64,000 nt of DNA from Thalassia testudinum (Eukaryota; Streptophyta; Magnoliopsida; Alismatales; Hydrocharitaceae), in contig JAZHRO010000002.1 of the NCBI GenBank assembly GCA_037157565.1, forward strand, positions 74,946,001-75,010,000. Direction: 5' to 3'. The notes beneath the pieces were generated by a model. That model saw only the letters and a list, made by a program, of their open reading frames with translations. It ran no database searches and had not been told where the DNA came from. Of the stretch, positions 10,195 through 20,740 are shown one piece after another (position 1 is the first letter of the stretch; each line of letters begins with the position of its first letter). Both the position numbers and the translations under genes were made by a program.

Positions 10195-10906
10195 CCGGCA
10201 TGCTGTCAAAATAGCATTTTTGTGGGAATGGCCATGCCAACATGGAATAGCTGTCGAGAAGCAGGAATGCTGCTGGCATGTCGACCATATCCGCCAGCAT
10301 GCCAACCATATCAACGACATGCCAATGCCAATGCCTAGGCCTGCTGCACGTTGCTGCCTGGGCTTGTTGCGCTACACTGCAGCACCAGTTCCCTTCAAAT
10401 TTATACTAGGCTTTCATGTTATCCTAAAGTTCAAAACATGTCCATCTGATCCTCTATAACTAATGTATACCCTCTCTTTTTACATCAAACTAAGAACAGT
10501 TACTTTTTAAAGGTGGACAAAAATGTCATTTTGCATCCTTATAAGACCAAATCACAACATTATTAATCCCTAAAAGTATCCTTTAATCATTCAATGCATC
10601 ATTGAACAATCATTGAGTTATACAATGTACAATAAGTTGTACTTGAACATTCGCACAGTATGTGACGTCATCGACAGACGTAATCATAAAAAAACACATA
10701 AAATAATAATCAACGAATTCGTTCGCATATCGACAATTGTAAAAATTCAATAAATAATAAAATGTAACGAACGTAGTAATAAAAATGGACATTTCCATGG
10801 TGTGCCCTCAGTATTTCCACGGCATGCCCTCGTCATGACCTCAACATACCCATCGACATGTCTATCAAAAAACGAATATTTCCACGATGTGCTCTTGGCA
10901 TGCCGG
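10195..10906. mobile_element. Foldback-like insert in element C (tentative)
   Basis: This 0.7 kb stretch interrupts the copia polyprotein between the gag zinc knuckle and the protease region. It begins CCGGCATGC (10195-10203) and ends with the exact inverse GCATGCCGG (10898-10906). Its margins are filled with degenerate GCATGCC-type words, and the middle (10480-10790) is AT-rich. No coding potential is seen and I could not find a clear target duplication. It may instead be an old recombination product. Confidence 0.35.
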
Positions 10907-12199
10907 TGAAATGCACACTTACAATTTTATTGACACAGCGTCGAAATCGGTATTTCGAACCTTGGCTGAACCTAGCATCCCTCAACTATGGCATCCTAAC
11001 TCGAGTGCTACACATCACTTAGCACATTCCCTTGCAACACTTGATATTGCACAAGATTATTCTAGTAATGATGAAGTTCAATTTGGCAACAGTTAAGGTG
11101 GCTTCAATGCTCATGCTGGTTATAAAAATATTCCTCATTTCATTCGTTCATCATATATGCCAAATATCTTACATGTACCTAAGGCTTCTAAATATCTATT
11201 CTTTATTTGTCATTTTGTCATTCCCCTAATGATAACCACTACTATTTTAAGATTTAGCTGCAGCATTTCATAGCAAAAGACCTCCAAACAAAGAAGGTTC
11301 TTCATAACGAGAAGGTACCCAAGGCTTATATCAGTTATGTCTACCAGGTTCAATTGCAAGGAATACTTCACCTGCTTCAACACTTTCTTATGCTCCTGCA
11401 TATGTTTCTGAACAAGCTTCCTTGCAAACTTGGCACAACCATCCTAGTCATGCCAATAATCAAATAGTTCAATAGATAGTAATTCAATTTTCTCTTCTGT
11501 TAAAGTCACATAAACATACTTTGCTCCCAATGAATACAATCAGTAATAGACCTTTTGCCTTGGTATTTTCCAATGCGTGGGCATCTCTTGTCAACTCATT
11601 TCAAGGTCACAAGTATTATGTGACCTTTATCAATGACTTTACTCACTATGTATGGGTGTTCACTCTTTTCCCAAAAGTCTCAAGTTTTTGACATCTTCCT
11701 TCAACTTAATGCATATGTTCAAACGCAATTTGGTGTGCAAATCCAAGCCATGCACATAGATTGGGGTGGAGAATACCACAAAATTCATCGATGGTGGCAT
11801 GGTACAAAACTCATGGTGTTTTACATAGAATATCAACCCTTTATACTCCTAAACAAAATGGCATAGTGGAAAGGAAAAACCATTACTTATCAAAATGGCA
11901 ATTGATATTCTTAACTATGTTGTTGTTTCCCCGTAGCTACTGGTCTTTGATCTTTCAAACTACTACTACACTAATCAACTACTTGCCCTCACGCACAACC
12001 CAAAACATTTCCCCACATCAACCCCTACATAACAAACCACTAGACTACAATTTCCCACGAACTTTCGAGTGCCCTTATTACCGCCTTCTATAACCAAGCA
12101 ACAAACTACAACCAAGATCCTCACTACATATATTCCTTGGCTATGCTTGAACAATAAAGCCTATCTTTGCCTTAATCCATTTACAAACAAACTTCCCAT
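10907..12199 (+). pseudogene. Copia protease-integrase region of element C
   Basis: The protease region reads LWHPNSSATHHL at about 10993-11030, where copia proteases have W-x-x-D-(S/T)-G-A-(S/T)-x-H. Both the D and the G are replaced (N, S), so it is dead. MPNILHVPKAS follows (11160). Integrase motifs appear at 11633-12093: a degenerate RxDxGGE (MHIDWGGEYHKI), then TLYTPKQNGIVERKNHYL. Stops and frame changes are frequent. Confidence 0.7.
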
Positions 12200-12217
12200 C
12201 TCTAGGCATGTGGTTTT

Positions 12218-13118
12218 TTTTTTGACATCCAATATATTCATCAAAGGCACAAGGGTACATACAAATTACAAGTTATGGGGCCAAAAAGTATATAGAGATA
12301 GAGCTTCCTTTACTACATATTCAAGCCACACCCTTTCCCTCTTGAAAAGTGAGCAATTACACTGCAACCATAAGGACCAACCATAGAGGCGGTCACCCTT
12401 ACAATGGGATCAGCCAAAGTCCCCACGCGCTAAGACAACCAGTAGTCAAAAGGGCCCAACATCATCGACCAAAAGTCTGAGGGTGTGGAAGACATCTTTT
12501 GCAAAGCCATAATGCATAAACAAATGCACGACATCCTCCTGCTGAACACGACGACGAGTGCATATGTTGTGGATATCAGGTTACCATCAATTGACAATAT
12601 TAAGGGTGGGAAATTTTTTCCTTCACATTAACCATAGAAAGATTTTAATCTTTAAAGGTACTTTCATCTTCCATATGGGAGTGCAGCCTAACCCCAAAGT
12701 AAATATCATGTCCTACCACTTCCCCTCATAACACTATATGATTTCTTCACGGAAAATCTACCATGTGCCCAGTTCATGTGTTTAAAATAGCCCCATCTCA
12801 GCCAAAAAGGATCTAAAGAGGCCAACATTTCCTACAACTTCGTAACTCTTGCATTAGAAAGCAAACCCAAAAAGTGTGGCTGTCGAGATCCAAACCCATG
12901 AGCCATAGATCAATTCCACACCTAAGAAACCAAGTGATCCTTTTCAGCAAAAAGAGCATATAACCTCGGCATAATAGATGCAAGAGTTCCCAATCCCATC
13001 CAGTCATGCTCCCAGAATCTGAAAGAGGATCCATCACCAAGAATCGGTTCAACATGAGGCTCCACCTAATTAATAATAGAACACAATCCTCCCCAGAAAG
13101 CAAAAGCATCATGAGAAA
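12218..13118 (-). mobile_element. 5'-truncated L1 LINE
   Basis: The insert is bounded by an 18-bp direct repeat (CTCTAGGCATGTGGTTTT at 12200-12217 and 13119-13136) and begins on the plus strand with a T run, which is the poly(A) tail on the minus strand. The minus strand encodes the C-terminal part of a plant L1 reverse transcriptase protein: GDGSSFRFWEHDWMG, PRLYALFAEKDHLVSQVWN, and the zf-RVT region KVPLKIKIFLWL with HNICTRRRVQQEDVVHLF. Long target duplications, poly(A) and 5' truncation are classic target-primed reverse transcription marks. It is 0.9 kb against about 6 kb for a full L1. It has stops. Confidence 0.88.
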
Positions 13119-13136
13119 CTCTAGGCATGTGGTTTT

Positions 13137-14945
13137 GACGAGTCTATGCTCCCTTTTTAGTCTCTAACCCAAACCTCATCCACCACCCCCAATTTAACCC
13201 CTTCAATAAACTAATTTCTATTCCATCTACATTACCAATGCCACCACCACCAAATAATACTCCTGAAACTATCCATCCACCTATCCATAACCCCATCTTT
13301 GATCAATCCACTATTTATAACCCCATAACTCCAACACCCCCACTAGCTCCACATCCCCATCCAAAACCTCAAAGAAGACATGCCATGACCACCAAGACGA
13401 TGCATGGCATACATAAAAAGGTCTAGTTGCATCATCCACTACACTCTTATCTACATATTCTATGTGAGGGATGAGAACCTACTTTATTTACTTAAATAGC
13501 AAAAGAAGAAGAATGATTGAATGCTACCTCAAAAGAATTCCATGCTCAAAAACACAAAACATGGTCTCTTGTACCCATGACTCCTAGATCCCTAGTATGA
13601 ACTTAGTTGACATAAGTGGGTCTATAAAACCAAAAGGAAGCTAGATGGCATCATCCATCGCTACAAGGCATGCCTTACAGCTAAGGGGTTTCATCAAGTA
13701 AAGGGCCTTGATTACTTAGAAAGGTTTAGTATGATTGTCAAACCCACCACCATTTGTCTACTACTCACTCTATCTCTTGCAAATTAGTGCAAATCTATCA
13801 ACTTGACATACATAATGTGCTCCTTCATGGGTACCTAGATAAGGATGTCTGTATGGTTCATCATGAGGGCTTTGTACACAAGGATTACCTTAATTATGTT
13901 TACAAATTGCATAAGTCTCTTTATGGACTTAACAATCTCAGTGAGCTTAGTTTGAGCAGCTAACTACATTTCTTCAAACTCATGATTTTGTGGGCTCTAA
14001 GACCAATAATTCACATTATATTCTTCGAGCCAAAGACCATGTTCTTGACTTCCTCATATGTTTGGAAAACATCCTTCTCTTCAGTTCCTCCAAGGAAGCT
14101 ATGAACATTCTACTGCAATCCTTGAAGCACGAATTTCCCATGCAAGGGCATTCTCACACATTTCCTTGGCATAGAATTCAACAAAACCTTTAATGGACTA
14201 CATCTTTCTCAATAAAAACATCTTGTAGACATATTGATCAAGCACAATTTTGATGGCACATGCCCCTTAAAGACTCCAGTGGTTCCCAATGATCCATCAA
14301 CTTTAGCAACAGATAATACTACTTCTCTATCTGATGCCACCTCCTATAGGCAGCTAATTCAAAGCCTCCAACATACCACGTTTGCACAGCCAGACTTAGC
14401 CCATGCAATCAATAAATTGTCCCAATCTAAGCACAAACTTATCTATGCTCATTTTGATGCCCTCAAACATCTATAGAGGTATATCAAGGGGACTCTAACA
14501 TATGGGTTTCTTTACAAAGCTCAAACTCCAACAACTCTTATTGCCAATGCTAATGCAGATTGGGCAAGTTGCACTAATGGTTGCAGGTCTACCACTGGTC
14601 ATATCATCTTTCTTGGATCTAATCCAATTTCATGGAAATCCAAGAAGCAATCAAGCGTGGCACAATCGTCAACAATGGAAAAATATAGGGCAAATGCCAA
14701 TACAACAGAAATTATTATGGCTGGAAGCTCCACTTAACAAAGTTGGTCTTCCTATTTCTACTGCACCTTTGATATGCTGTGATACCATCAAGGCCACCTT
14801 TATGACTCACCATCCAATATGTCATGCGAGAATCAAACATGTGGAAATAGACTATCATTTTTACATGATCAAGTTGCTAAAGGGCGTCTTCAAGTGTGTT
14901 CCATCCCAAGCAAGGATCATCTGGCTGCTGTGCTAACTAAACCCT
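13137..14945 (+). pseudogene. Copia RT-RNase H region of element C
   Basis: RT begins after the LINE. ARLVAKGFHQ homology is at about 13660-13700 and 13754-13963 reads STTHSISCKLVQIYQLDIHN, VLLHGYLDKDV, YKLHKSLYGL (usual form QLDVHNAFLHGYL...LHKSLYGLKQ). The active-site region near 14060 is degraded: no YVDD can be read. RNase H follows: 14234-14476 contains SYRQLIQSLQ and PDLAHAINKLSQ, and 14530-14700 has the NADWASCTNGCRSTTGH block in another frame. Coding is abolished by stops. Confidence 0.75.
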
Positions 14946-15007
14946 CACCTCTGCCTTGGTAGAATCCATTCATCACAAACTTCACATTGATCCTCGACCA
15001 TCAGTTT

Positions 15008-15223
15008 GAGGAGAGGTATTAAGTGCGGTGTACCATTACCAACAGAATGGCTGAGAATGGCTGAGCTGTACTTTGTCCTACATGCATTTTGTCCTGCTAT
15101 GGCAGAGGCGGTTAGTGACAAGCTAAACAGTTATACTTTATACTGCTATAAATAAAAAGGCAGAGCTCAGATCCACTCATCCTAACTCGGCAAATATTCC
15201 CAAAATTTCTTTATACCCCAACA
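15008..15223 (+). repeat. Polypurine tract and 3' LTR of copia C
   Basis: GAGGAGAGG at 15008-15016 is the polypurine tract. The LTR (15024-15223, possibly starting a few bases earlier at TATTAAG) matches the 5' LTR at 2538-2752 and carries CTATAAATA with GAGCTC downstream. It ends CCCCAACA, followed by the candidate target duplication ATAAC. Confidence 0.75.
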
Positions 15224-15228
15224 ATAAC

Positions 15229-15345
15229 TACAGAAAGCATCCTATAATCCCATGCTACTCACCCCTCAAGTTGGAGCACATGCTTGGATGATAACTCCTA
15301 ACATCTAGTCCTAAGAAGCGGCTTGGTCAAAACATGAGTGATAAA
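15229..15345 (-). mobile_element. Fragment of a third copia element (D)
   Basis: Read on the minus strand, CAACTTGAGGGGTGAG is a copia polypurine tract very like that of element A, preceded by internal sequence corresponding to A at about 3580-3660 (GGAGCACATG; AACATGAGTG). The remaining few tens of bases towards element C would be the start of its LTR. Element C thus probably inserted into the LTR of D, which in turn lies in a MOG1 intron. It is a short fragment and the assignment is by motif similarity only. Confidence 0.5.
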
Positions 15346-15373
15346 ACCCCGAAAGCAAACACAAATGCATTAC

Positions 15374-15990
15374 CATCTGGCCAACTGCCTTGGTAATTAT
15401 CGCGGGCGCACCTCCGTCCCGTGGAGTCACCACGCCAACTCTGCCAGACTGCTCCATAACCTAACAGCATCCAACCGAGAATTCAAGAAGCAACCGAACC
15501 AACAGAATCAAGCAAGCAAACACGAACAGCAACTACAGGCATCTCTACCACACTGTTCTCAGCGTCCTGCTCGACGGCAAGATCACAAAGGAACCACGCT
15601 GCGCTACCGTCGTCCTCGACCTCCCGCTTCAACTCGAGGAGCTCGAACACGAGGCTCTCGTCCCGCGTGGGGTCCGCGAACACCTCCTGCGGCAACAGAC
15701 AGACAGACAGACACATCGCACCGCCATCGATCTCCGAAATCCTCACGTCGGAATCTTCACAATGTTGTAAGACACCGAGTATACCTGATTGTCGGGAACG
15801 TCGCGGCAGTTGCTGACATCCTGCAATGTCGAAGGAGAAGAGCAAAGTTGAGATACCTCCCACTGATACCACCGATGGGGAAGAGAAGCGAGTGGGGGTG
15901 ATCGAGTGGAACCTGGAATCGGATGGGGAAGCGGGCGGAGATGGCACCGCCGAAGAGGGGGCGTTCGGGGAAGTCCTCGACGGGCGTCAT
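15374..15990 (-). CDS. MOG1: MOG1-like Ran-binding protein, exons 1-4 (partial)
   Basis: MOG1 binds Ran GTPase and promotes nucleotide release in nucleocytoplasmic transport. Four exons splice in frame: exon 1 15913-15990 (ATG at 15990, ERPLFGGAISARFPIRFQ), exon 2 15785-15820 (DVSNCRDVPDNQ), exon 3 15549-15686 (EVFADPTRDESLVFELLEL ... WFLCDLAVEQDAENSV) and exon 4 15374-15460 (VMEQSGRVGVVTPRDGG ... ITKAVGQM). All introns have GT-AG ends (15821-15912, 15687-15784, 15461-15548) and are about 90 bp, normal for plants. The 113 residues cover the conserved Mog1 core (VPDNQEVF...DxSLxxELLE), but plant MOG1 is near 200 residues. The fourth intron begins GTAATG at 15373 and runs into copia sequence, and no terminal exon was found to the left within the window. 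The exons themselves carry no stops, so the gene may be recently disabled or may have a very long intron. Confidence 0.85.
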
Positions 15991-16469
15991 CGTCGCGCGA
16001 AACCCTATTGGTGGTAAGTAGAGAGCGATGGTTTTCCCACGGCTCTTTCAACATCTATAAGTACCTTGCATGAACCTCGGGCAAAGGTCACTCAAGCATT
16101 TCTCCCATCCATCTTGTTCCCTCTCCATCAGGCACTCGCCCCAGTGCTTCTTTGCCCTCTACCACTGCTCTCCAGCTTCTTCAGCATCTCATCGATCTTC
16201 TTTGCCTTGTTTGCAACATCGCTCTTCACTAACTTTTCTTATCGATCTTTGCTGCGCTATTTCTCTAGCATTCTCAATTTTTTATCTTAAGTATATAATT
16301 TGGTACTATTATATATTCTGTATTACATATTTCAAAATATATCACAATCCCACCTGGAATCTTATTAAAATTTCATGAGTAACCCTTCTCCTCTGTCATC
16401 TTCCCTCAATTTTGGTTATAAAAGAGTTTCTCAGCAATAAAGCCCCTACCACGCCACCTACAATCTCCT
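15991..16469. promoter_or_regulatory. Intergenic region between MOG1 and a plus-strand coding sequence
   Basis: About 480 bp separates the MOG1 start codon (minus strand, 15990) from the ATG at 16470 (plus strand), a head-to-head arrangement that could be a shared promoter. A TATA-like GGTTATAAAAG lies at about 16422-16432, 38 bp before the 16470 ATG. 16070-16260 is pyrimidine-rich and reads as Phe/Leu/Ser-rich frames in all phases, which I consider non-coding. Confidence 0.45.
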
Positions 16470-16795
16470 ATGGCAACTACCACCGTCGTTGTCACCACAG
16501 TCTCCATTGCCCACCAAGGCGACGAGGAGCTCTGTGCCAAGCAACATCTCGTTAAGGAGCAGAGCTACCACTCCTCCCCATTGATTCCCGAATCTGCACC
16601 CTCCACCTCGAGGACCACCTCTCCCGCATGCACACCGCCAACCACCCCCTCCTCGTCGACAACCTTAAAGACGAGGCCATGCTCGCCACGTAGCTTGATT
16701 CCGTCCTTGCCTTCTCCTCCACTCTCGTCTTCGCCACCGTCTCCAAGGACCTTCTCACTGTCAACCACCTCGTCCTCTCCAGCCAAGTCCGTGGT

Positions 16796-19520
16796 TGTCA
16801 TGACCCAGTTCCCGAATCCCTACAGGACACGAGACCGGACCGACTCGATTGATCCCAAGACCCAGTCGTCCAACGAGAAACTAACCAAAAAGAAGTAAAA
16901 TAAACCACATTTACCATGCAAACAACTAACAGTAACAAAAGTATAGCAGTAAAGAAGTAAACTATTACAGTACACACCACCACAATAGTAGAAAATTAAA
17001 CAGTACAGAAATATAAAGTTTACAATAAACAAGTACAAAAGTATAACAACTACTTACTACAACAGGAATGGAGTACAACAGAAAACTACTACTACTGGGT
17101 TCTACTGGGCCCAGTACCTTCTGCAGCCGTAGGCTCTGGCTACTCAACACCTGGACCTAAAAAAGGTTATGAGTACAAAACGTCAGCGAACGTTGAGTAA
17201 AGTGGCAACCGGCTAACTAAAATAGTAAAAGTGGACAGGTAATTGTTGTTTTCAATTTCTTTCTTTCTTTAACTAATTATTCTTTCTTTCATCACTTGGT
17301 TTATTTATCAGGTCTCTTTCTTGATCTCGAATGTTCCTCGTGGGAATGATCTTGATTGCAGTCTTTTCCGAAGAGTAGAAGTAGCACGTGGTGCTCCCCT
17401 AGCCGGGAGAGTCCCCCGTGGTGGTCCTACACTCAATCAACCACCCCAAGGCCACTGACAGACGTAACGGTGATTACGGCACGCGTGATAAACGCACGGG
17501 TAGCTACCCCGCACTAGCATGCGATCAGTCGTTTCCTTTAACGGGTGCACCCAAAGCACAGCACGGAACCAATATAGGGCATAGCCCTCTCAGTAACAGG
17601 GGTCTAGCCCCTAAAAATCAAACAGGGGTCTCACCCCTCCACAATCCGCGCACCCTCGCCTGACTACCCTTGTTTTCCCAGTGGGCCTAACAAGTCGATA
17701 TAAGGCGGCTAGCTGAACCCCAGGCCCCATGGGGTGGCTAGCTCTCTCCCTACACTAGTAGCTCTCCCCGGTACTGTGTACGCGAGGGCCAAAAAGTCGA
17801 TACAAAGTAGCCAATCCTAACCCTGGGTCTCAACCCCAGGGCGGCTAGCTCCGCTCTGCGCTAAGCAGGGGGACAGTTGCTCTCCTTGGTACTCCGTACT
17901 CAAGGGCCAGCTCACTTCCCCATTCACATTTCCAGTTCCATTCCATTTATTTCCAGGAGCTCTACTCCTAATTCCCCGTAGGGTTCATGCTCATGTTTCT
18001 CAGGCCAAGCCATACTAGGTTTCATCATTTCCATGTCAATTTCTTAGGTTCTACACGTGTAGCATATAACTTTATTATTCACATTTCAAGTTTATTCGCA
18101 GGTAGCTCGTGTTTCCAACATTCAATCTTCCATTTTCAGTTCATATACAGGCAGCTCGTATTTAATCGTAAACAACAGGAATTTACATGAAACAGTTTAC
18201 TAACAATAGTACTCTACATTTCACAGGTAGCTGTTATCCATTTACAGGCAATTGTTATTATTCTAATTACTCATCCAAGACTGCAATTCATACATTCCAT
18301 ACAAATATTACAGTGTTTCTAGTCCTAGGATTCATGCCATACCCTAAGATCTAACATTCATTCCACATATGCATTCATGTTTGTAATTAAACCAGGGAAA
18401 GCCACTCTACCAGTAAACCCAGGAGTAATGGGGACTTGATCGGCAGGTCCACATGCCTCAGCAAATCCCAAATCCGCAACGGAACGAGGTCCTATCACAA
18501 GGATCAATCACAAGAGTCACTCAAAACATGATAAAAGTATTCCAACAAGCAGAGGAACTTATACGAAGAACAACAGAATCTTAATTGCGGAAATCAGACC
18601 TCAAACGGACCCTAAACGGGTCAAAAACAGCAATCTTGATTCATATCAGATGTCTGGAACACCTTCCAGACGTTTTAAAAAAGTCCAGAACCATACCTCA
18701 ACTCTGCGCTACTCCTCAAACATCCAGAGACTCTACTGAACCGTCTAGATCTAGTTCCAGACGTCCGACCACCTCTCCGGACGTTTGGAAACGCTTCCTG
18801 CCATCTGGTGCCTCGCCCAGACGTCTGAACTGCGTGGGAGGGCGTGTCCCGCGCCTTCCCAAAACGAATCCTGCACGCGCGACGCAAATCTTCTCAATAT
18901 GGCACGGAACAGTGACTCGGCGGAACGGCCTGCATGGCCGTATCCGCAAAGGGAGGTGTACGTCGCGGGATTTACCTCTCAGTCATTTGGAGCCTCCTGG
19001 ATGTAGATCTAGACGTCTGATTTTGGGAAAATCCCAGAACCAGGGACTACCTTTGCCTTCTCGCGCCGCGCCCGCTCGACCTTTGCTCTGGCTGCACAGT
19101 GTCGGGGAGGACCTCCCGACGCGCCTCTTCGCCTTACGCATGGCCGACCGACCATGAGTTCTCCGGCGAACTCCCTCACGAGGTCGCGAGCTCTCCTCTC
19201 TTCCCCTCGTTGCTCCTCTCCTCCCACGCCGCTCATGCTCGCTGCTCGCTGCCTGCTGCTCTCGCTGGAGGAAGGAGACGGGTGGATGGAAGTGGGGTGG
19301 CGTGAGGGAGAGGAGGGGGTTTATAAGGGTGAGGTTTAGGATTTCAACGGCGAGAGGAGAGAGAAGAAAATGCGGCTGCGTACTGTCTGCGCACAGCACG
19401 CGTGCAGACGCGAGGACGTACACAAAAAATTTGATTTCCAGACGTCTAGGTAGGCGTCCAGACGTCTGACCCAAGTCCCAGACATCTTAAAGTGTTTTAA
19501 CAGCACGGGTCTTAATAACT
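16796..19520 (+). repeat. Solo LTR F1 (gypsy-like F family)
   Basis: This 2725-bp non-coding unit starts TGTCATGACCCAGTTCCCG and ends GGGTCTTAATAACT. It matches F2, F3 and (inverted) F4 along its length. GTGGT (16791-16795) and GTGCC (19521-19525) are the probable diverged target duplication. A TATA box (TTTATAAGG, 19320) sits close to the right end, so U3 is very long and R-U5 short. Clusters of palindromic AGACGTCT words lie at 18650-19010 and 19435-19495. No internal retroviral genes are attached. The LTR start resembles Tekay/Del-type chromovirus LTRs (TGTAACGACCC). Confidence 0.8.
17387..17681 (+). other. GC-rich conserved core of F LTRs with a recurring small ORF
   Basis: This block is the most conserved part of the F family. 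In F1 the frame from 17418 reads MVVLHSINHPKATDRRNGDY and GTRDKRTGSYPALA. Cognate frames occur in F3 (36467-36712), inverted in F4 (23190-23378) and F5 (59297-59734), and with stops in F2 (about 32290-32520). The same region contains short inverted words such as GGGGTCTAGCCCC and GGGGTCTCACCCC that could fold. Whether the peptide is translated is unknown; conservation at DNA level explains it equally well. Confidence 0.35.
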
Positions 19521-19687
19521 GTGCCCCTCTCCGACCCCACCCCTCCCTCAACAACCTCATCCCCTGCATCAAACTCTGCTCCAATCACCACTGTTTCTCA
19601 AGTGCCTCCGCCCTCCTCACCAAGTTCTCCCCCGTTACCCCCTTCACCCGAGGGCCACTCCGAGCCTTCAGGGCCATTTTTGGCTAA

Positions 19688-19948
19688 TAACACCAACCCT
19701 CATTTTGCCTCAATAGCTATGTTTCACAAATTAAGAAAGATTGTCTTGGGTTGTGTGGGATGTAGCTTCTAATGAGAAGCATGATTTGTCTTTTATGATT
19801 TGTCATTTTGAAAGTTGGCACTCTATATATGTAACCCCGGAGTATGAAGGAAAGACAAGCAAGAACTCTTGGCCATTTGGCTCTCTTCATTGTGGTAGAT
19901 TAGTTTTCCCACCTATAATATTATCTCTACCAGTGTGGTTAACATTGA
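19688..19948. other. Spacer before tandem array
   Basis: AT-rich sequence between the broken coding region and the H array. I see no gene, terminal repeat or target duplication in it. Confidence 0.4.
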
Positions 19949-20740
19949 TATCTAAACTTACGTGACTGGTGGTGGTGCCGTTAGCACCAATGGTGATGCC
20001 ATCAACACCTACTTGTCTTCACCGAAATTTGAGCTGCTGGTGCCGTTAGGATCTATTATAGTGCCGACGGCACCTATTGGAGACAGAGTTTCCCTCTCCC
20101 TCCACCGAAATTTGAATTTGAATGTGAGGGGCACATGTAACTTCATGTGACTCTCCTTTCTCTTAATTAAAAATGGTAATTGTACTTTTAGGGTCTAAAA
20201 AGGTGGTTTAACCTTTTATATCTATGAGCACATGTGAGTCTCCTATGTGGCTCCACCTTATCCACATGGCATCCATCTCAACAAAATAAGTGATAAGTAA
20301 TTGATGCCAACAACAACATGAAAATGTACGTGGTGACATTGGTATCTAAACTTACGCGATTGGTGATGATGCCATTAGCACCAATGGTGATGCTGTCAGC
20401 ATCTACTTGTCTTCACTGAAATTTGAGATTGTGGTGCTGTTAGCATATATTGTAGTGCCGACGGCACCTATTGGCGATAGAGTTTTCCTCTTCCTCCACC
20501 AAAATTTGAATTCGAATGTGAGGGGCACTTATGACTCCATGTGACTCTCATTTCTCTTAGTTAAAAATGGTAATGGTACTTGTGGGGTATAAAAAGTCGG
20601 TTTAACCTTTTATATCCATGACTACATGTGACTCTCCTATGTGGCTCCAGCTCATCCACATAGCATCCACCTCAACAAGAAAAGTGATAAGTAATTTATG
20701 CCAACAACAACATAAAAATGTATGTAGTGACGTTAGTATC
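19949..20740 (+). repeat. Tandem array H, left part
   Basis: Units begin TATCTAAACTTACG at 19949, 20343 and 20737, a spacing of 394 bp. Each unit contains short inverted words (GGTGCCGTTAGCACC, GTGCCGACGGCAC), a CACCGAAATTTGA block and a CCTATGTGGCTCCA block. The third unit is cut four bases in by the solo LTR G1 and resumes at 26193. The array has no coding capacity that I can recognise. Confidence 0.85.

Larger units (their letters stand above)
2527..15223 (+). mobile_element. Copia LTR retrotransposon C (old, multiply invaded)
   Basis: This is a plus-strand Ty1/copia element, inferred from a 5' LTR at 2538-2752, a split primer site, gag, protease, integrase, RT and RNase H remnants between 9200 and about 14940, a polypurine tract and a 3' LTR at 15024-15223. 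ATAAC occurs at 2522-2526 and at 15224-15228 and is the likely target duplication. The coding part is full of stops and frameshifts. Nested within it are a MITE composite (2753-3416), copia A (3430-9149), a foldback-like insert (10195-10906) and an L1 LINE tail (12218-13118). Without these it would be about 4.8-5 kb, a normal copia size. Confidence 0.8.
16470..19687 (+). pseudogene. Unidentified coding sequence split by solo LTR F1
   Basis: The ATG at 16470 opens MATTTVVVTTVSIAHQGDEE. After a frame change near 16555 the reading continues as PIDSRICTLHLEDHLSRMH, one TAG at 16691-16693, then LDSVLAFSSTLVFATVSKDL and up to SSQVRG at 16795. If F1 (16796-19520) and one copy of the 5-bp target are removed, the same frame resumes at 19526 as PLRPHPSLNNLIPCIKLC and runs to TAA at 19685. 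The codon usage is GC3-rich, like a plant exon. I do not recognise the family. It was a coding sequence, with one frameshift, one stop and one LTR insertion. Confidence 0.5.

Noticed and set aside
15338..15947. 187-residue plus-strand ORF and 154-residue minus-strand ORF over the MOG1 region
   Set aside because: Both are frames running through exons and introns of MOG1; the spliced minus-strand model with GT-AG introns explains the sequence better.
18650..19010. Regularly repeated AGACGTCT words as a CRISPR-like array
   Set aside because: Spacing and repeat length are irregular, repeats are 8-14-bp palindromes in an LTR of a plant genome, and no cas gene exists.
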